64,000 nt of DNA from positions 72,996,647-73,060,646 of the forward strand of contig NC_051069.1 of assembly GCF_004664715.2 (NCBI RefSeq). Reading direction: 5' to 3'. The stretch is from Peromyscus leucopus (lineage: Eukaryota; Chordata; Mammalia; Rodentia; Cricetidae). This document shows positions 35,040 to 45,962 of this stretch, piece by piece (positions within the stretch are counted from its first letter, which is position 1; the number at the start of each line of letters is the position of its first letter). The translations under genes and the position numbers were made by a program. Below the pieces are notes generated by a model. That model was given only the letters and a program-made list of their open reading frames with translations, made no database searches and was not told the origin of the DNA.

Positions 35040-35480
35040 TCTCAGGCTGCAGGGCCCTAGGTCCCGCTTCCGTCTGCGCCCGCGGCTAGGTCACGGCGTC
35101 CCCATCCCCGCCTCCGAACTTCCAGCTCCGATTGGTTTCTTTCACGGACCCGCCCCTCGGAACCGCCCAATGAGGAAGCTCCCGACGCAGCTCCGCCCTC
35201 CCTGCCGGCAGCGTGGGCTGCGGTGCCTGAGACCCGGGGATGGCGGCGTTGGCTGCGCGCGCGGGTGGGCTTCTGCGGCTCCGAGCTGCGGGAGCGGAGC
35301 GGCGGTGGTGCGGACTGCGCGGCGCTGGGCGGGTGCAAGGCTTCCTGCAACCCGGAGGCGAGGACGCGGCCCAGAAGCGGCGGGTGGCCCACTTCACCTT
35401 CCAGCCGGACCCGGAGTCCCAGCAGTATGGTGAGAGCCGGGGATCTCCCTGCATCCCGGGTCCATTCCCGCCTCGGGTCG
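35040..35480 (+). promoter_or_regulatory. Bckdhb: CpG-island promoter of Bckdhb
   Basis: GC content and CpG density rise sharply here and fall again soon after exon 1. Upstream of the ATG there is no TATA box. An inverted CCAAT box (ATTGG, 35131-35135) lies in 'ctccgattggttt', a direct CCAAT box is at 35167-35171, and GC boxes occur at about 35150-35157 (CCGCCCC) and near 35190. This CCAAT (NF-Y type) plus Sp1-type layout is typical of a broadly expressed housekeeping gene, which suits a mitochondrial dehydrogenase subunit. The exact start site cannot be read from sequence. Confidence 0.85.
35240..35429 (+). CDS. Bckdhb: Bckdhb exon 1: E1 beta of branched-chain 2-oxoacid dehydrogenase
   Basis: Encodes residues 1-63 and the first base of codon 64. 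The product is the beta subunit of E1, the thiamine-diphosphate decarboxylase of the mitochondrial complex that commits leucine, isoleucine and valine to breakdown; it assembles with E1 alpha as a heterotetramer. The start has a good context (G at -3, G at +4). The first 35 or so residues are Arg/Ala/Leu-rich with a single Glu, as expected of a mitochondrial presequence. After it come the conserved [12 protein letters not shown] and QQYG, recognised from mammalian E1 beta. The exon ends TATG before the donor GTGAGAGC, splitting a Gly codon 1/2. Exon 2 supplies GG, which restores YGQTQKM. Intron 1 is about 19.2 kb and crowded with transposons. Confidence 0.97.
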
Positions 35481-37504
35481 GCTTGTGATCTTGTTGCTCT
35501 TTCTTGGTGACTCTTCCCTTCAGATGCAGCCTCTGGGCACCTTCGGGATAGGTGAGAGGGCGCCCTGCCGTCTGCGAGGGCCTAAGGGTGCAGAAGTGGT
35601 GTCCAAAAAACGCCCCTCTTGTCTGGAAGCTTCATCCCTGCTTTCCCATATCAGGCCCCTTAGGTGTTACCTTGCCAGGACTGGGTCACTAATTTGAGGC
35701 AGCAGCCTGTAAAAGACTTTTCTTTCTTTTTTCTTACCCCCCCCCTTTTTTTTTCCATTTGCAAGGGAAGAGTAAACCTAGGGAGTAAATAGTAGAATTT
35801 AATTTTCTCAAGGTCACGAAACAGGTTCTACCTACAGATGGGAAAGAATCCAGACTTCTATTTGAGCCTAATACTGAGCTCCTGCTGGGCTCTGCTGTCA
35901 TTTGGCCAAGCAGAGGTAATCTCTACAGGTGGTGGGAAAGAGCAAGTGGAAGGGTATGGGTCAGGCTCCTATTGTGCCGCCTTTGTTACACTGTTTCTCC
36001 TACAAGTTTTGTGTAATCGCCTAAGATCCCAGGTCTATCTGCAGAGTAGCGGGAGACGGTAAGGATACCTGTCCTGCTTTCTTGTCTAATGACTTCTCCC
36101 ACGCCGGGGCTGGTATTTTTGGAAGCCCGTCTTTACTTGTGAACAATAATTGTTGAGAGCTTGCTGTTGGTGAAATTGGCATTCCTCCTCTCATTTGGTT
36201 CATAGGACAAGTTTTAATTTCATGGGATAGGTCATGTTTTAATTTCCGCTTTGCAGTCAGATAAACTGAAGCCTTGAAACAGAGTATTTCAGAGTACACA
36301 AGGTGTAAGTTGACAGGTAGCTGTAAAGTTTAGAATCTAGTAAGCTAGATTTCAAAACTGCCACTCTACGTAAGGCAATAAAGGCATTTAGAAATAATTT
36401 ACCCATCAGTCTTCCCAGTTTTGTGAAATAGTAGATTAGAAAGACGAATAGCAGTTGATTTTTTTTCCCCCAGCCTTCAATACTGTCTTCACAGCAAAGA
36501 AACTTTGGCCTAGTCATAGAGAAATAGAGCACAGGTCCTAATTCTCCCTTCCACAATTGTGAAATGACTAAAATCTGAGTGACGTCATGTCTCTATGTTG
36601 TTACTATAAAAACAGTACAAGCATATTACAGATAAAAGGCGTAAGTTAGAAAAAAGTAAAAAAGTGTTTGGTACCACTCATGGTAAATGCTGCTAAGCCT
36701 TTAAGGTTCATTCTTCCAACTCACTGTATTTTCTGTAATTAGAAAAATTTTCCTGTGATGCTGCAGAGTTTTGATAACACGTATAGTTCAGAAGTGAGAG
36801 TCAGTGTCTTGTGTTTGGTCTTGTCCCTATCTCTCTAGACTTTGAAGTTGTCATTCTACAAGCCTCAGCTTCTCTATAATTAAGGGATTAATGATGGCAG
36901 CTACTTCGAAAGGAGAGGAGAGCTAAGGGCTGAATGTCACTAATACATTTAACACAGTGTTGCTAATATATTTAAAATACTGTGGCTCCTTGGAAGTACT
37001 AACTCAGTAAAGAACAACTTTTAATAGACACCATCATACGTTTGTTATAGTTTCACAGTGTTATAAAATATGAAGATAGCTATATTCCATGCGCATGCCC
37101 CCCTCCCCCAATGATAAAGCCCCAGAGATTAGAGTTCTCATTCAAAAAATATGAATGGTTTAATGGAGTTTTAAAATGCTTACTTCAGATGCCCAGTTTA
37201 TACTTAGTCTGTGTAAGAGTGTTTGTCATATTAAGTGTAAGGGGAAAGGATATAAGAATGTGTTGGGGTTAATGCTGGGAATCCCAGGAACACACCCTTG
37301 TGATTTTGTATTAACCACTGCATCTTATGTTTGCATTTGTTTCTCTTCTGCTGAGGAATCTTTTCCCATAATATTTGCTCACTAGTTTATGTTCTTTTGT
37401 GAAAGGCATTTCTTTTTCTTTTTTCATATTTTGAAAGTTGTGCCCTATGTCTTTTTTCCTGTCGATGCCGACTCCATTGTTGAGTAATTGCTTTTATCTA
37501 GGTG
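35481..37504 (+). other. Bckdhb intron 1, 5' part, nothing recognised
   Basis: Mostly unique sequence. The 5' end is still fairly GC-rich, then it becomes AT-rich. No exon-like open frame with flanking splice sites was convincing. Confidence 0.5.
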
Positions 37505-37665
37505 TTGTGGTGGGCATCAGTCTGTTATCTTCACAATAATCACATAGCTAGATGGTATTATGTTCATTGTACATCGAGGCTCAGAGATGTTTGTGACCTT
37601 CCCAAATGTGGTAAAGAACAGAGTCAACTTTCAAACCCCATTGTGTCTTACTCAAAGCCTCATAA
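37505..37665 (-). repeat. MIR SINE
   Basis: 'cttcacaataatcacatagc', 'gaggctcagagatgtttgtg' and 'ctttcaaaccccattg' follow the reverse complement of the MIR core and its flanks. Ancient and diverged. Confidence 0.7.
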
Positions 37666-37965
37666 GTAGTGCTAAAATTTTGCATATTACAGCTGCTAAT
37701 GAAGATACCAACTCTCTGTCCTTCACATGTGCTGCAAATGCTTTTCATTCACCCACATTGTTCGATTTCACGTGGAAGAGGGACTGCTTCAGTTGGTGGC
37801 CAGGATCAACTTCCAGTAGGTGACTTTTAAGCTGCACAGTGAACTGAGACAAGGGCTTATCTTTGCAAAGATCACTGGAATATTGTTTTTCAGTTAGAAA
37901 CAAGGTAGAAACTGAGTAGGTTTAAGGCCTGGAGTAGGGTCGTCCTTTGTATCAGCAGAGAAAAT

Positions 37966-38093
37966 TGTAGTCAGATTTTCCTTTGGGCCACCAGCACACA
38001 AATAATGACACAGAGACTTATTATTAATTATGAAAGCTTAGTTTAGGCTTGTTCCTAACTAGTTCTTATAACTTAAATTAAGCCATATTTTTT
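37966..38093 (-). repeat. 3' LTR of the mys-like element, part 1 (distal)
   Basis: It begins (plus strand) TGTAGTCAG, exactly as the 5' LTR does at 47331. It matches that LTR through 'ggcttgttcctaactagttc' and 'ataacttaaattaa' before the L1 insertion point. The rest of the LTR resumes at 44471. Confidence 0.88.
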
Positions 38094-39213
38094 ATTTTAT
38101 TTTATTTTATTTTATTTTATTTTACAATACCATTCAGTTCTACATAACAGCCACAGATTCCCTTGTTCTCCCCCTTCCTGCCCCCTTCCCTTCCCCCCCA
38201 GCCCACTCCCCATTACCACCTCCTCCAGGGCAAAGCCTCCCCCGAGGACTGAGATCGACCTGGTAGACTCAGTCCAGGCAGGTCCAGTCCCCTCCTCCCA
38301 GATTGAGCCAAGCGTCCCTGCATAAGTCCCATGTTTCAAACAGCTAACTCAGGCAATGAGCCCAGGACCTGGTACCACTGCCCAGATGCCTCCCAAACAG
38401 ATGAAGCCCAATCAACTGTCTCACCTATTCAGAGGGCCTGATCCACTTGGGGGCCCTTCAGCCTTTGGTTCATAGTTCATGTGTTTCCATTCGTTTGGCT
38501 ATTTGTTCCTGTGCTTTATCCAACCTTGGTTTCAACAATTCTCGCTCATATAAACCCTCCTCTTTTTTGCTAATTAGACTCCCGGCACTCCACCCGGGGC
38601 CTAGCCGTGGATGTCTGCATCCAGATTCCTCAGTCCTTGGATGGGGTTTCTGGCCCAACTATTAGGTTGTTTGGCCATCTCATCACCAGAGTAGGTCAAT
38701 CCCGGCTGTCTCTCGACCATTGCCAGCAGTCTTTTGTGGGGGTATCTTGTGGATTTCTGTGGGCCTCTTTAGCACTTTTTCTTCCTTTTCTCATGTGGTC
38801 TTCATTTACCATGGTCTCCTATTTCTTGTTCTCCCTCTCTGTTCTTGATCCAGCTGGGATCTCCCGCTCTCTTTCCCTCGACCCTCGCCCTTCATTACTC
38901 CCACTCATGTCCAGGTTGTCCATGTAGATCTCAGCCATTTCTCCGTCATTGGGCGATCCTCGTGTCTTTCTTGGGGTCCTATTTTCCAGGTAGCCTCACT
39001 GGTGATGTGAGTAGCAGTCCAGTCATCCTTGTTCCACATCTAGTATCCTCTTATGAGTGAGTACATACCATATTTGTCTTTCTGAGTCTGGGTTATCTCA
39101 CTCAGGATGATTTTTTCTAGATCCATCCATTTGCCTGCAAACCTCATGATGTCATTGTTTTTCTCTGCTGAGTAGTATTCTATTGTGTATATGTGCCACA
39201 ATTTATCCATTCT

Positions 39214-39603
39214 TCAGTTTGAAGGGCATATAGGTTGTTTCCAGGTTTTGGCTATTACAAACAATGCTGATATGAACATAGCTGAGCAAGTGCTCTGGTG
39301 GTATGATTGAGCATTCCTTGGGTATATGCCCAAGAGTGGTATAGCTGGATCTTGGGGGAGATTGATTCCCAATTTTCTAAGAAAGCGCCATATTGATTTC
39401 CAAAGTGGTTGTACAAGCTTGCATTCCCACCAGCAGTGGAGGAGAGTTCCCCTAGTTCCACATCCTCTCCAGCATAAAGTGTCTTCAGTGTTTTTGATCT
39501 TAGCCATTCTGACAGGTGTAAGGTGGTATCTCAGAGTTGTTTTGATTTGCATTTCCCTGATGATTAGGGATGTTGAGCAATTCCTTAAATGTCTTTCAGC
39601 CAT
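39214..39603 (-). pseudogene. L1 ORF2 C-terminal region (Cys-rich domain)
   Basis: An open fragment of about 130 residues ending at the natural ORF2 C-terminus. The cysteine-rich motif is intact, with CWRGCG, then LLHCWWECK, the conserved zinc-finger-like pattern of L1 ORF2. Frameshifts near 39640 and upstream separate it from the reverse transcriptase part. Confidence 0.88.
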
Positions 39604-41382
39604 TTGAGTTTCCTCTGTTGAGAATTCTCTGTTTAGTTATATAGCCCATTTCTTAATTGGACTGTTGGTCGTTTTGATGTCTAATTTCTTGAGTTCCTTA
39701 TATATTCTGGATATCAGTCCTCTGTCAGATGTGGGGTTGGTGAAGATCTTTTCCCATTCTGTAGGCTGTCGCTTTGCCTTGTTGACCGTATCCTTTGCTC
39801 TACAAAAGCTTCTCAGTTTCAAGAGGTCCCATTGATTGATTGTTTCTCTCAGTGTCTGTGCTACTGGTGTTATATTTAGGAAGTGATCTCCTATGCCAAT
39901 GCGTTCAAGACTACTTCCTACTTTCTCTTCTAGCAGGTTCAGAGTAGCTGGATTTATGTTGAGGTCCTTGATCCACTTGGACTTAAGTTTTGTGCACGGT
40001 GACAGATATGGATCTATTTGCAGCCTTCTACACGTTGATATCCAGTTATGCCAGCACCATTTGTTGAAGATGCTTTCTTTTTTCCATTGTACACTTTTGG
40101 CTTCTTTGTCAAAAATTATATGTTCATAGGTGTGCAGGTTAATATCAGGGTCTTCAATTTGATTCCATTGGTCCACATGTCGGTTTTTATGCTAATACCA
40201 AGCTGTTTTTATTACTGTAGCTCTATAGTAGAGCTTGAAGTCGGGGATCGTGATGCCTCCAGAGGTTGTTTTATTGTACAGGATTCTTTTGACTATCCTG
40301 GGTTTTTTGTTTTTCCATATGAAGTTGAGTATTATTCTTTCCAGGTCTGTGAAGAATTGTGTTGGTATTTTGATGGGGATTGCATTGAATCTGTAGATTG
40401 TTTTTGGTAAAATTGCCATTTTTACTATGTTAGTCCTGCCTATCCATGAGCATGGGAGATCTTTCCATTTTCTGACATCTTCTTCAATTTCTTTTTTTTC
40501 AGGGACTTAAAGTTCTTGTCATATAGGTCCTTCACTTGCTTGGTTAGTGTTACCCCAAGGTATTTTATGTCATTTGTGGCTATTGTAGAGGGTGATATAT
40601 CTCTGATTTCCTTCTCAGCTTCTTTGTCCATTGTATATAGGAGGGCTACTGATTTTTTTTGAGTTGATCTTGTATCCTGCTATGTTGCTGAAGGTGTTTA
40701 TAAGCTTTATCAGTTCCTGGGTAGAATCTTTGGGGTCACTCAAGTATACTATCATGTCATCTACAAATAGGGAAAGCTTGACTTCTTCCTTTCCAATTTG
40801 TATCCCCTTAATCTCCTTATGTTGTCTTATTGCTCTGGCTAGAACTTCAAGTACTATATTGAATACGTATGGGGAGAGTGGACAGCCTTGCCTCGTTCCT
40901 GATTTTAGTGGAATTGCTTTGAGTTTCTCTCCATTTAATTTGATGTTGGCTGTTGACTTGCTGTAAATTGCTTTTATTATGTTTAGGTATGTTCCCTATA
41001 TTCCTGATCGCTCCAAGACTTTTATCATGAAGGGTGTTGGATTTTGTCAAATGCCTTTTCTACATCTAGTGAGATGATCATGTGGTTTTTTTCTTTGAGT
41101 TTGTTTATATGGTGTATTACATTGACGGACTTTCATATGTTGAACCACCCTTGCAACCCTGGGATGAAGCCTACTTGATCATGGTGGATAATTGTTCTGA
41201 TGTGTTCTTGGAGTCTGTTTGCCAGTATTTTATTGAGTATTTTTGCATCAATGTTCATGAGGGAGATCGGTCTGTAGTTCTCTTTCTTTGTTGTATCCTT
41301 GTTTGGTTTAGGAATCAGGGTAATTGTAGCCTAGTAGAAGGAGTTTGGTAATGTTCCTTCTGTTTCTATTATGTGGAACAAT

Positions 41383-42855
41383 TTAGAGAGTATTGGTATT
41401 AACTCTTCTTTGAAGATCTGGTAGAATTCTGCGCTGAAACCATCTGGTCCTGGGCTTATTTTTGGTTGGGAGACTTTTAATGACTGTTTTTATTTCCTTA
41501 GAGGTTATTGGACTATTTAAATAGTTTATCTCATCTTGATTTAACTTAGGTATGTGGTACCTATCCAGAAAATTGTCCATTTCTTTTAGGTTTTCCAGTT
41601 TTGTGGAGTAGAGGTTTTTGAAATATGACCTGATAATTCTCTGGATTTCCTCAATGTCTGTTGTTATGTCTCCCTTTTCATTTCTGATTTTGTTGATTTG
41701 GATTCTCTCTCTCTGTCTTTTGGTTAGTTTGGATAAGGGCTTGTCTATCTTGTTGATTTTCTCAAAGAACCAACTCTTTGTTTCATTAATTTTTTGTATT
41801 ATCATCTTAGTTTCTAATTTATTAATTTCACCTCTCACTTTGATAATTTCCCGGCGTCTATTCTTCCTGGGAGACTTTGCTTCTTCTTGTTCTAGAGCTT
41901 TCAGGTGTGTTGTTAAGTCACTAATGTGAGATTTCTCCAACTTCTTTATGTGGGCATTTAGTGCTATGAATTTCCCTCTTAGCACTGCTTTCATAGTGCC
42001 CCATAAGTTTGGGTACGTGGTGTCTTCATTTTCGTTGATCTCTAGGAAGTCTTTAATTTCTTTCTTTATTTCTTCTTTAACCCATTGGTGATTCAGTTGA
42101 GCATTATTCAGTTTCCATGAGATTGTAAGTTTTCTGTAGTTTTTGTTGTTGTTGAGATCTAACTTTAAACCATGGTGGTCTGATAGAACACAGGAGGTTA
42201 TTCCAATTGTTTTGTATCTGTTGAGATTTGCTTTGTGGCCAAGTATGTGGTCGATTTTAGAAAAAGTTCCATGGGGTGCTGAGAAGAAGGTATATTCTTT
42301 TTTGGTAGGATGGAATGTTCTGTAGATATCTATTAGGTCCAATTGGGTCATGACATCAGTTAAGTCCTTTATTTCTCTGTTAAGTTTCGATTTGGGAGAT
42401 CTGTCCAGTGGTGAAAGTGGGGTGTTGAGATCTCCCAGTATTAATGTGTGGGGTTTTATATGTGGTTTAAGCTTTAGTAATGTTTCTTTTACATATGTGG
42501 GTGCCCTTGTGTTTGGGGCATAAATGTTCAGAATTGAAACTTCATCTTGGTGGATCTTTCCTGTGATGAGTATGTAATGCCCTTCTTGATCTCTTTTGAT
42601 TGATTTTAGTTTGAAGTCTATTTTGTTGGATATCAGGATGGCTACACCTGCTTGTTTCTTAAGACCATTTGGTTGGAAAGTCTTTTCCCAGCCTTTTATT
42701 CTTAGGTAGTGTCTGTTTTTGAATTTGAGATGTGTTTCTTGTATACAGCAGAAAGATGGGTCCTGCTTTCGTATCCATTCTGTATGCCTATGTCTTTTTA
42801 TAGGTGAATTAAGTCCGTTGATATTAAGGGATATTAATGACCAGTGATTATTCAT
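41383..42855 (-). pseudogene. L1 ORF2 endonuclease and start of reverse transcriptase
   Basis: A 490-codon open frame starting with the usual ORF2 N-terminus. The apurinic/apyrimidinic-type endonuclease is complete by eye: SLNINGLNS (Asn), QETHL (Glu), GDLNTPLS (Asp and Asn), SKIDHILG (Asp) and the C-terminal [10 protein letters not shown] (catalytic His pair region). The frame breaks at the start of the reverse transcriptase, where PTK is followed by a shifted reading instead of the expected PGPDGF. The downstream catalytic loop at about 40760 reads FVDD instead of FADD. This is transposon, not a host gene. Confidence 0.93.
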
Positions 42856-42917
42856 CCCTGTTATTTTGGGTGGTAGTGTGTGTGTATTTCTCTTCTTTGG
42901 GGTTTACTGCTGTGGCT

Positions 42918-44131
42918 TTATCTATTGCCTGTGTTTTCGAGGGTGTATCTGACTTCCTTCGGTTGGAATTTTCCTTCTAGTGCTTTTTCTAGGCCTGGGT
43001 TTGTGGATAAGTATTGTTTAAATCTGAATTTGTCTTGGAATGTCTTGTTCATTCTGTCTATGATGATTGAAAGTTTTGCTGGGTATATTAGTCTGGGCTG
43101 ACATCCATGGTCTCTTAGTGTCTGCATTACATCTGTCCAGGTCCTTCTGGCTTTCAAAGTCTCCATTGAGAAATCGGGAGTTCTTCTGATGGGTTTGCCT
43201 TTATAGGTCACTTGGCCTTTTTCCTTTGCTGCTCTTAATATTCTTTCTTTATTCTGTACATTTAGTTGTTTAATTATTATGTGGTGAGGGGACTTTTTTT
43301 GGGGGGTCTAGTCTGTTTGGTGTTCTATAGGCTTCTTGTATCTTCATAGGCATTTCCTTCTTTAAGTTGGGAAAGTACTTTTTTTGGGGGTCTAGTCTGT
43401 TTGGTGTTCTATAGGCTTCTTGTATCTTCATAGGCATTTCCTTCTTTAAGTTGGGAAAGTTTTCTTCTATGATTTTGTTGAATATATTTTCTGTGCCTTT
43501 GAGTTGGTATTCTTCACCTTCTTTTATCCCTATAATTCATAGGTTTGGTCTTTTCATGGTGTCCCAAATTTCTTGGACATTTTGGTTCATGACTTTGTTG
43601 GCTTTAGTGTTTTCTTTGACTGATGAAACTATTTCTTCTACTGTGTCTTCAATGCCAGAGATCTTCTCTTCCATCTCTTGCATTCTGTTGGTTATACTTG
43701 CATCTGAAGTTCCCGATCTTTTACTTAGATTTTCTATTTCCAGCATTCCCTCTGTTTGTGTCTTCTTCATTTTTTCTATTTCCCCTTTCAGGTCTTGAAC
43801 TGTTTCCTTTATTTGTTTCATTGCTTTTTCATGATTTTCTTTCAGTACTTTATTGTTTTCTTCCAGGACTTTATTGTTTTCTTCTAATTTGTTTGCCCTT
43901 TCCTCTAGTTGTTTATAGTGTTCTTCCCATTTTTTTTTTTGTCTTTTCCTCTACACAAGCCTCTACCTTCTTCATGATGTTATTCATAAGGCTGTTTTCT
44001 TCTGCTTCTTCCAATTTTTGATGTTCAAGTCTAGATGTTGGAGGCGCACTAGGTTCTGGTGATGCTGTATTGCTCTTCATTTTGTTGTATGTACTTCTGC
44101 CTTGACATCTGCCCATCTCCTTGTGGTTCAT
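42918..44131 (-). pseudogene. L1 ORF1 region, frameshifted
   Basis: Three open pieces lie in three different frames: the N-terminus (43913-44131, ending in a Lys-rich run at a homopolymer A tract), the coiled coil (43537-43821, with LSKRSGTSDASITNRMQEM) and the C-terminal domain (42918-43211, with CQPRLIYPAKLSI). The normal protein is an RNA-binding chaperone of the L1 particle. An 84-bp direct duplication lies between the last two pieces. Confidence 0.88.
43298..43466. repeat. 84-bp tandem duplication inside L1 ORF1
   Basis: The block starting 'ggtctagtctgtttggtgtt' occurs at 43305 and again at 43389. The two copies run almost identically through 'cttctttaagttgggaaagt'. The offset is 84 bp, a multiple of three. 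Confidence 0.93.
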
Positions 44132-44194
44132 TTTTCTCTTATCAGCGCACTTGGTTCAGACAGAGCTGACAGATTCAGGAAGTCTCTCTCTCTT

Positions 44195-44445
44195 GTCCAG
44201 ATGGGAGCTCTCTTGTCCAAATGGGAGCTCTGGGGCAGGATGGAAGCTCTTATCTGGACGGGAAGTCTGGGGCAGGATGGGAGCTTTTGTCCAGACAGGA
44301 AGTCCGGGGCAGGATGTGCACTTTTGTCCATAAGGGAGTCCAGGTCAGGATGTGCGCTCTTGTCCAGAAGGGAAGTTCAGGTCAGGATGGGAGCCCTCTC
44401 TGGTCCAGAAGGGAAGTCCGGGGCAGCATGGGAGCTGGGGGCCGG
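44195..44445 (-). repeat. L1 5'-UTR tandem array of about 37-bp monomers
   Basis: About six and a half units, each built as 'gatgggagctcttgtccaga' plus 'agggaagtccggggcag' with variants, sit between the ORF1 start (about 44131) and the 5' end of the L1 (44456). Position and GC-richness fit a promoter made of tandem monomers. The units are much shorter than the roughly 200-bp monomers of mouse L1. Confidence 0.88.
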
Positions 44446-44470
44446 TCTCTAAGTCAAAGCCATATTTTTT

Positions 44471-44687
44471 AATCTACATTCTCCATGTGGCTCGTCACCT
44501 CATCTCCATACTACCCATCCTGCTTCCTCCGCTGTCTGACTGGTGGCTCCGCCTCTCTTCTTCCCAGAGTCCTCTCTCTGCCCAGAAGTCTCATCTATAC
44601 TCTCCTGCTTAGCTATTGACCATTCAGCTTTTTATTATACCAATCAGAGCAACACATCTTCACACAGTATACAAATATCCCATAACA
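44471..44687 (-). repeat. 3' LTR of the mys-like element, part 2 (proximal)
   Basis: Resumes the LTR after the L1. On the minus strand it starts TGTTATGGGATATTTG. It matches the 5' LTR at 47470-47666, including the 'cttcccagagt' and 'ctctctctgc' blocks. Confidence 0.88.
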
Positions 44688-44701
44688 ATTCCCCCTTTTC
44701 G
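44688..44701 (-). promoter_or_regulatory. Polypurine tract of the mys-like element
   Basis: The minus strand reads CGAAAAGGGGGAAT immediately before the 3' LTR start TGTTATGGG, which is where the plus-strand primer of reverse transcription lies. Confidence 0.85.
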
Positions 44702-44767
44702 TCTAAGTAAAAAGGAAAAGTTTTAACTCTAACATAATAAAACTATATATAATAAGAACAATTATCA

Positions 44768-44919
44768 GCCAGGCGGTGGTGGCACATGCCTTTAATCCCA
44801 GCACTTGAGAGGCAGAGCCAGGCGGATCTCAGTGGGTTCAAGGCCAGCCTGGGCTACAGAGTAAGTTCCAGGACAGGCACCAAAACTACACAGAGAAACC
44901 CTGTCTTGAAAAACCAAAC

Positions 44920-44960
<41 letters not shown>

Positions 44961-45015
44961 AGAAGAAGAAGAAGAAGAAGAAGAAGAAGAAGAAGAAGAA
45001 GAAGAAGAAGAAGAA
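44768..45015 (+). repeat. B1 SINE with long (A)n(GAA)n tail
   Basis: Complete B1 with AATTATCAG target duplication at both ends. The tail has grown to about 40 A residues followed by about 19 GAA triplets (44959-45015). Confidence 0.95.
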
Positions 45016-45772
45016 TTATCAGTTAGGAAATATAGTCACAATGTCCAGTTCATTTGTATTTGGCATATACTTGAAGAAAATACTCTATTATCTATCTTGG
45101 TGAGTCCAAAGTTTTATACATAAGCCATTTTTTTTTAGCATAACTTGTTTATTATCATCTTAAAAATATCTTTTTAGACCTTAAAACATCATTTTAGATA
45201 AACAACTTAAGCTTTTATGTTTTTTAACTTTATATAAATTTTACATCTCCTGTGTAAGTTTGTTTTTCTGAATTTGGTAACAAGGAAAACTGTAACTGTA
45301 ACTCTTTAATCTTCAACACCATCAAGGATCCAAGAAGGATAAAATGTTACCTGAGTAAACAGGAAGTGCAGAGCAAACAACTTCCAAAACTATGGAAATG
45401 ACAGAGACATCTAGCTGCCTGGATAGTCATCCAAGATTCCTCTGCAACATTGGAGCATTCGTCTTGGGCCTACAGGCCTAAAATTTCTGACAGACTTTTT
45501 TGTGAAGCAGGAATTTTTGAAGGACTGTCCTACCTTGTCTTGGCAAAGTTTGGCAGTTGCTTTCTTTTGTGTCCTGCTTGTCCAGTTTGGACAGCATACT
45601 GTCAGCAGTTGAGGAAAGGACAGTTTCTTTGCCCAGTGGTTAACTTTGCCACAATGAAAGCAAACTCCATATGGAGGTTCTTTGATGCCTATCATCTCTG
45701 AAGTAGATTGGTGTTGCCAGGAGCAGATGTGTCTCACTATCATGAAAATCCTTATGTTATTAAAACATCTTG

Positions 45773-45962
45773 GCCGGGCGGTGGTGGCGCACGCCTTTAA
45801 TCCCAGCACTCGGGAGGCAGAGCCAGGCGGATCTCTGTGAGTTCGAGGCCAGCCTGGACTACCAAGTGAGTTCCAGGAAAAGGCGCAAAGCTACACAGAG
45901 AAACCCTGTCTCAAAAAACCAAAAAAAGAAAAAAAAGAAAAAAAATATAGAAAAAAAAAAAC
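45773..45962 (+). repeat. B1 SINE
   Basis: Near-consensus B1 in the variant containing 'aaaaggcgcaaagctacaca', A-rich tail, and an AAAACATCTT target duplication on both sides. Confidence 0.95.

Larger units (their letters stand above)
38095..44456 (-). mobile_element. Full-length L1 retrotransposon, inactivated
   Basis: 6.36 kb including 5' UTR, ORF1, ORF2, 3' UTR and an A-rich (TAAAA)n tail, which appears as TTTTA repeats at 38095-38125. A perfect 14-15-bp target duplication, AAGCCATATTTTTT(A), lies at 38080-38094 and 44457-44471. In L1 sense the insertion point reads TT/AAAA, the preferred L1 endonuclease site. It interrupts the 3' LTR of the mys-like element, so it is younger. Both ORFs carry frameshifts, so no active protein is expected. 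Confidence 0.96.

Noticed and set aside
41383..42855. 490-codon open frame, the longest in the window
   Set aside because: It is the endonuclease part of L1 ORF2 inside a full-length, frameshifted transposon, not a host gene.
44195..44445. Regular short repeats resembling a CRISPR array
   Set aside because: Units are contiguous and variable without unique spacers, and this is a mammalian genome.
44102..44452. Repetitive open frames on both strands that could look like a repeat protein
   Set aside because: They arise from the 37-bp monomers of the L1 5' UTR; the unit length is not a multiple of three.
44786..45103. Lys-rich open frame
   Set aside because: Translation of a B1 SINE and its A/GAA tail.
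45411..45809. Possible zinc-knuckle host gene
   Set aside because: The CCHC-like motif lacks its last Cys, and the same sequence recurs at 22.0 and 24.4 kb within retrovirus-like elements; it is a decayed gag remnant.
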